Shown: positions 6,864-8,516 of the stretch, one piece after another | Layout of the letters: the number at the start of each line of letters is the position of its first letter | Numbering within the stretch: position 1 is the stretch's first letter | Assembly: GCA_020532365.1 (NCBI GenBank) | Contig: JAJBBL010000223.1 | Span: forward strand, 1 to 8,516 | Direction of reading: 5' to 3' | Source of the DNA: Candidatus Cloacimonadota bacterium | GTDB lineage: Bacteria; Cloacimonadota; Cloacimonadia; Cloacimonadales; JAJBBL01 | DNA: 8,516 nucleotides | Notes under the pieces: generated by a model | The model's database searches: none | What the model was told of the DNA's origin: nothing | What the model saw: only the letters and a program-made list of their open reading frames with translations | Translations under genes and position numbers: made by a program

Positions 6864-6898
6864 CAAACGTAGGTTGATCGGTAGTGTATATCTGTCAA
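6864..6898 (-). promoter_or_regulatory. Tentative promoter elements upstream of the large surface protein gene
   Basis: On the minus strand TTGACA (6893-6898) resembles a -35 box, and TACGTTTG (6864-6871) matches the TAnnTTTG -7 motif known from Bacteroidetes promoters. They are separated by 21 bases, too far apart for either standard promoter type, so they may not work as a pair. The extended form CTTGACA also occurs upstream of the OB-fold gene. The rest of 6812-6942 shows no other structure. Confidence 0.25.
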
Positions 6899-6942
6899 GT
6901 ATTTATATCGACTGGAAGGGATCTGGAAGAGAGAATCTATGC

Positions 6943-6976
6943 AAAAACGGCCTAAGCTGAATTAGCCCAGGCCGTG
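6943..6976 (-). terminator. Intrinsic terminator of the T9SS-type surface protein gene
   Basis: ACGGCCT (6947-6953) pairs with AGGCCGT (6969-6975), and an inner GCT/AGC stem closes a GAATT loop after a 2x2 internal loop. Read on the minus strand, the hairpin lies 25 bases after the stop codon at 7001-7003 and runs straight into TTTTTGC. GC-rich stem, short distance and U-run make this the clearest terminator in the window. It separates the upstream gene from the 1495-residue gene, which must therefore have its own promoter. Confidence 0.8.
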
Positions 6977-7000
6977 CAAGAATTACGTCAAATGTAGTGC

Positions 7001-8516
7001 CTACTTCAAAAGCATCATCTTCCGCGTCTCGCGGTATGTAGGGGTTGACATCTGATAAAAATATATGCCTGAAGGGGCTGAATCGTCACTATCAGTCATA
7101 CCGTCCCAAATAACCCTGTGGGTGCCTTTTGACCATGGGGTCGACGGAATTAAAGTGCGTATGAGCTGACCTCTGACATTGTAGATGCTTAGTTCTAATA
7201 AGTCTACATCATTCTTCAGACTGAAGTTGATAGTGGTTTCTGGATTGAACGGGTTAGGGAAGTTTGACCCTAACTTAGTTGAGTAGGTTAACTCTGGAGT
7301 GTCTGCCGATGTGCTCTGAGCGACATAAACTTCTACAGGTGGGGTCTTATCGTTATAAGGGTTCATATCTAAGTAGATTGAAGTTTGACCTTGGAGCTCA
7401 TAGATGTCTGCCCTGGTAGGTGTCCACTCTAATGTATGAACCAATTCTTCGCCCGGCCAGATTGGCTCGTAAACGCTTAGAGAAGCGAGCTCTTCACCGT
7501 CAGTAGTCACTAAGCCTACATAGTAACTCGGTTCGTACATAACGCCGTAATTTACTATCGTTACTTCAAATTCGTAGGTGCCGCCGACTTCCATCTCTTC
7601 AGGAGCGGTTAGATTTATCGCTCCTAAATCATTGTTTAATATTGGTACATATTCGTCAGCACCTATACAAGGGTGTACTGGATCTCTGTCGTCACCGTCA
7701 ATATCGTAATCGATCCCCTCAATCGGTGTGCCTGCCATATACAACAAGACACTGTTAGTGTGCAGATCAAATTCGTTTAAATAGTCGGGATCACCTATCC
7801 GAGAATTGAGGTTCTTACCGTCAACCTCTTGAAGCTCTTCTAAAGTGGTGACCAGGTTACCATAGTAGACGAAGTTTTGACCGCTACTGTAAAAACAGTT
7901 GTAGTCCATACGGTTGATCGACTGAGGCCATCCCAAAAAGGCATAGCCAGTACCGTTACCTAACATCGTGAAAGAGTTGTTAACAAAATCTAAATCCATA
8001 GAATCGGCGCCTAACATATATACCGCTGAAGCTGTGGTTCTATGGTCTAAGTTGACTAACAAGCTGTTGAAATAAAAGCCGACGTTGTATAGTGTGCCGT
8101 GTATGTGGATCGCAGAAGTCCAATTACTATTAGTCTCGAAGCCGCCACCGATCATATTGTTGGCTACTATTCCCTTGGTACCATCGGTCTTGTGTGAGCC
8201 AAAATATAAGCCGTACATCTTCGCATTGGTGATACGGTTACCGACGATCTGAAAGCCGCCATACGTGTTGTCAATATACATACCACGCGCATCCCTGGAT
8301 GCATCTTCTGACATATCGATAACGTTGCCAGAACATTCAAAAGCCTCTAAGCCTCTGACTCGGATAGCATCCCAGGTTTGATCTTGAAATTTATTGCCAA
8401 GTACCCTGACGCCTGTAGAATAACCTCCAGTGGAAGGGCCGGCAATTGTGACGCCGCTGCTACCCTTGTTCATTAAGTTACCTTGGACTAAAAGGTCTTC
8501 AACGTTGTTGCCTGAG
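7001..8516 (-). CDS. Beta-helix surface protein with T9SS-like C-terminal sorting domain (5' partial)
   Basis: The last 504 residues of a gene whose start lies beyond the window. The frame stays open to the edge, and the Met codon at 8471-8473 is internal: the 14 codons before it (SGNNVEDLLVQGNL) align with GNNVNNLLIERNNF in the paralogue. Order of parts: right-handed beta-helix (8516 to about 7646) with ANNMIGGGF and VGFYFNS, ending DIDGDDRDPVHPCIGADEY; CARDB-like domain (about 7645-7319); C-terminal domain (about 7290-7004) with NFPNPFNPETTI, VRGQLIRTL, GTHRVIWDG and SGIYFYQM, ending KMMLLK. That last domain is the FlgD-Ig-like / T9SS type A sorting module. Family knowledge places such proteins on the cell surface after outer-membrane export. 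No catalytic residues are evident. An intrinsic terminator follows at 25 bases. Confidence 0.92.
   Translation of the reverse strand, partial: SGNNVEDLLVQGNLMNKGSSGVTIAGPSTGGYSTGVRVLGNKFQDQTWDAIRVRGLEAFECSGNVIDMSEDASRDARGMYIDNTYGGFQIVGNRITNAKMYGLYFGSHKTDGTKGIVANNMIGGGFETNSNWTSAIHIHGTLYNVGFYFNSLLVNLDHRTTASAVYMLGADSMDLDFVNNSFTMLGNGTGYAFLGWPQSINRMDYNCFYSSGQNFVYYGNLVTTLEELQEVDGKNLNSRIGDPDYLNEFDLHTNSVLLYMAGTPIEGIDYDIDGDDRDPVHPCIGADEYVPILNNDLGAINLTAPEEMEVGGTYEFEVTIVNYGVMYEPSYYVGLVTTDGEELASLSVYEPIWPGEELVHTLEWTPTRADIYELQGQTSIYLDMNPYNDKTPPVEVYVAQSTSADTPELTYSTKLGSNFPNPFNPETTINFSLKNDVDLLELSIYNVRGQLIRTLIPSTPWSKGTHRVIWDGMTDSDDSAPSGIYFYQMSTPTYRETRKMMLLK
8138..8164 (-). repeat. 27-bp segment identical to 3431-3457 (beta-helix core)
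   Basis: Second copy of the identical stretch, encoding ANNMIGGGF in the partial beta-helix protein. It lies in the best conserved part of the two paralogues, close to SNWT and GFYFNS in both. Confidence 0.75.

Noticed and set aside
8471..8473. ATG as the start of the gene ending at 7001
   Set aside because: The frame stays open to the window edge and the codons before it align with the paralogue's beta-helix, so this Met is internal and the gene is 5' partial.
843..8516. Pectate lyase or other polysaccharide lyase activity for the beta-helix proteins
   Set aside because: The beta-helix fold is present but I see no lyase catalytic motif, and the DIDGDxRD...IGADEY ending is typical of non-catalytic surface proteins.
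2324..8516. A new defence or conflict system formed by the five genes
   Set aside because: No nuclease, ATPase, reverse transcriptase or toxin domain is visible; the content fits surface proteins beside an unrelated regulatory gene.

Overview
The window looks like chromosomal DNA from an uncultured bacterium of the FCB group, most likely Candidatus Cloacimonadota (WWE1) or a close relative. This is an inference. It rests on the style of the large secreted proteins: choice-of-anchor J modules, FN3-like repeats with YYWQVIPYN cores, a right-handed beta-helix ending in a DIDGDxRD...IGADEY motif, a CARDB domain, and a C-terminal NFPNPFNPETTI sorting/FlgD-like domain. Secreted OB-fold proteins are also common in these genomes. 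I see no mobile element, CRISPR array, tRNA or rRNA.

All five supported genes lie on the minus strand, so biological order runs from high to low coordinates. 7001-8516 is the 3' part of a beta-helix surface protein with a type IX secretion (T9SS)-like C-terminal sorting domain; it runs off the window edge and is followed by a clear intrinsic terminator. 2324-6811 is a 1495-residue paralogous surface protein with two anchor-J domains, five ~96-residue FN3-like modules, the same beta-helix and CARDB core, and a different C-terminus. 1493-2200 is a secreted protein with two OB-like domains. 1091-1453 is a small membrane-anchored protein of unknown function. 219-1016 is a receiver-PAS protein whose phosphoacceptor Asp is replaced by Glu.

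The last three genes are close together (39 and 74 bp gaps) and could be one transcription unit, although a strong hairpin sits between the second and third. The two big proteins are likely exported cell-surface or matrix proteins. The 1493-2200 product is also exported. The receiver-PAS protein is cytoplasmic and has no output domain.

The items most worth a second look are the Glu-for-Asp receiver, the paralogous surface-protein pair with swapped C-termini and a 27-bp identical core, the regular 96-residue repeat units in a duplicated architecture, and a 23-bp imperfect palindrome overlapping a promoter-like element upstream of the OB-fold gene. I found no convincing evidence of a wholly new biological system.
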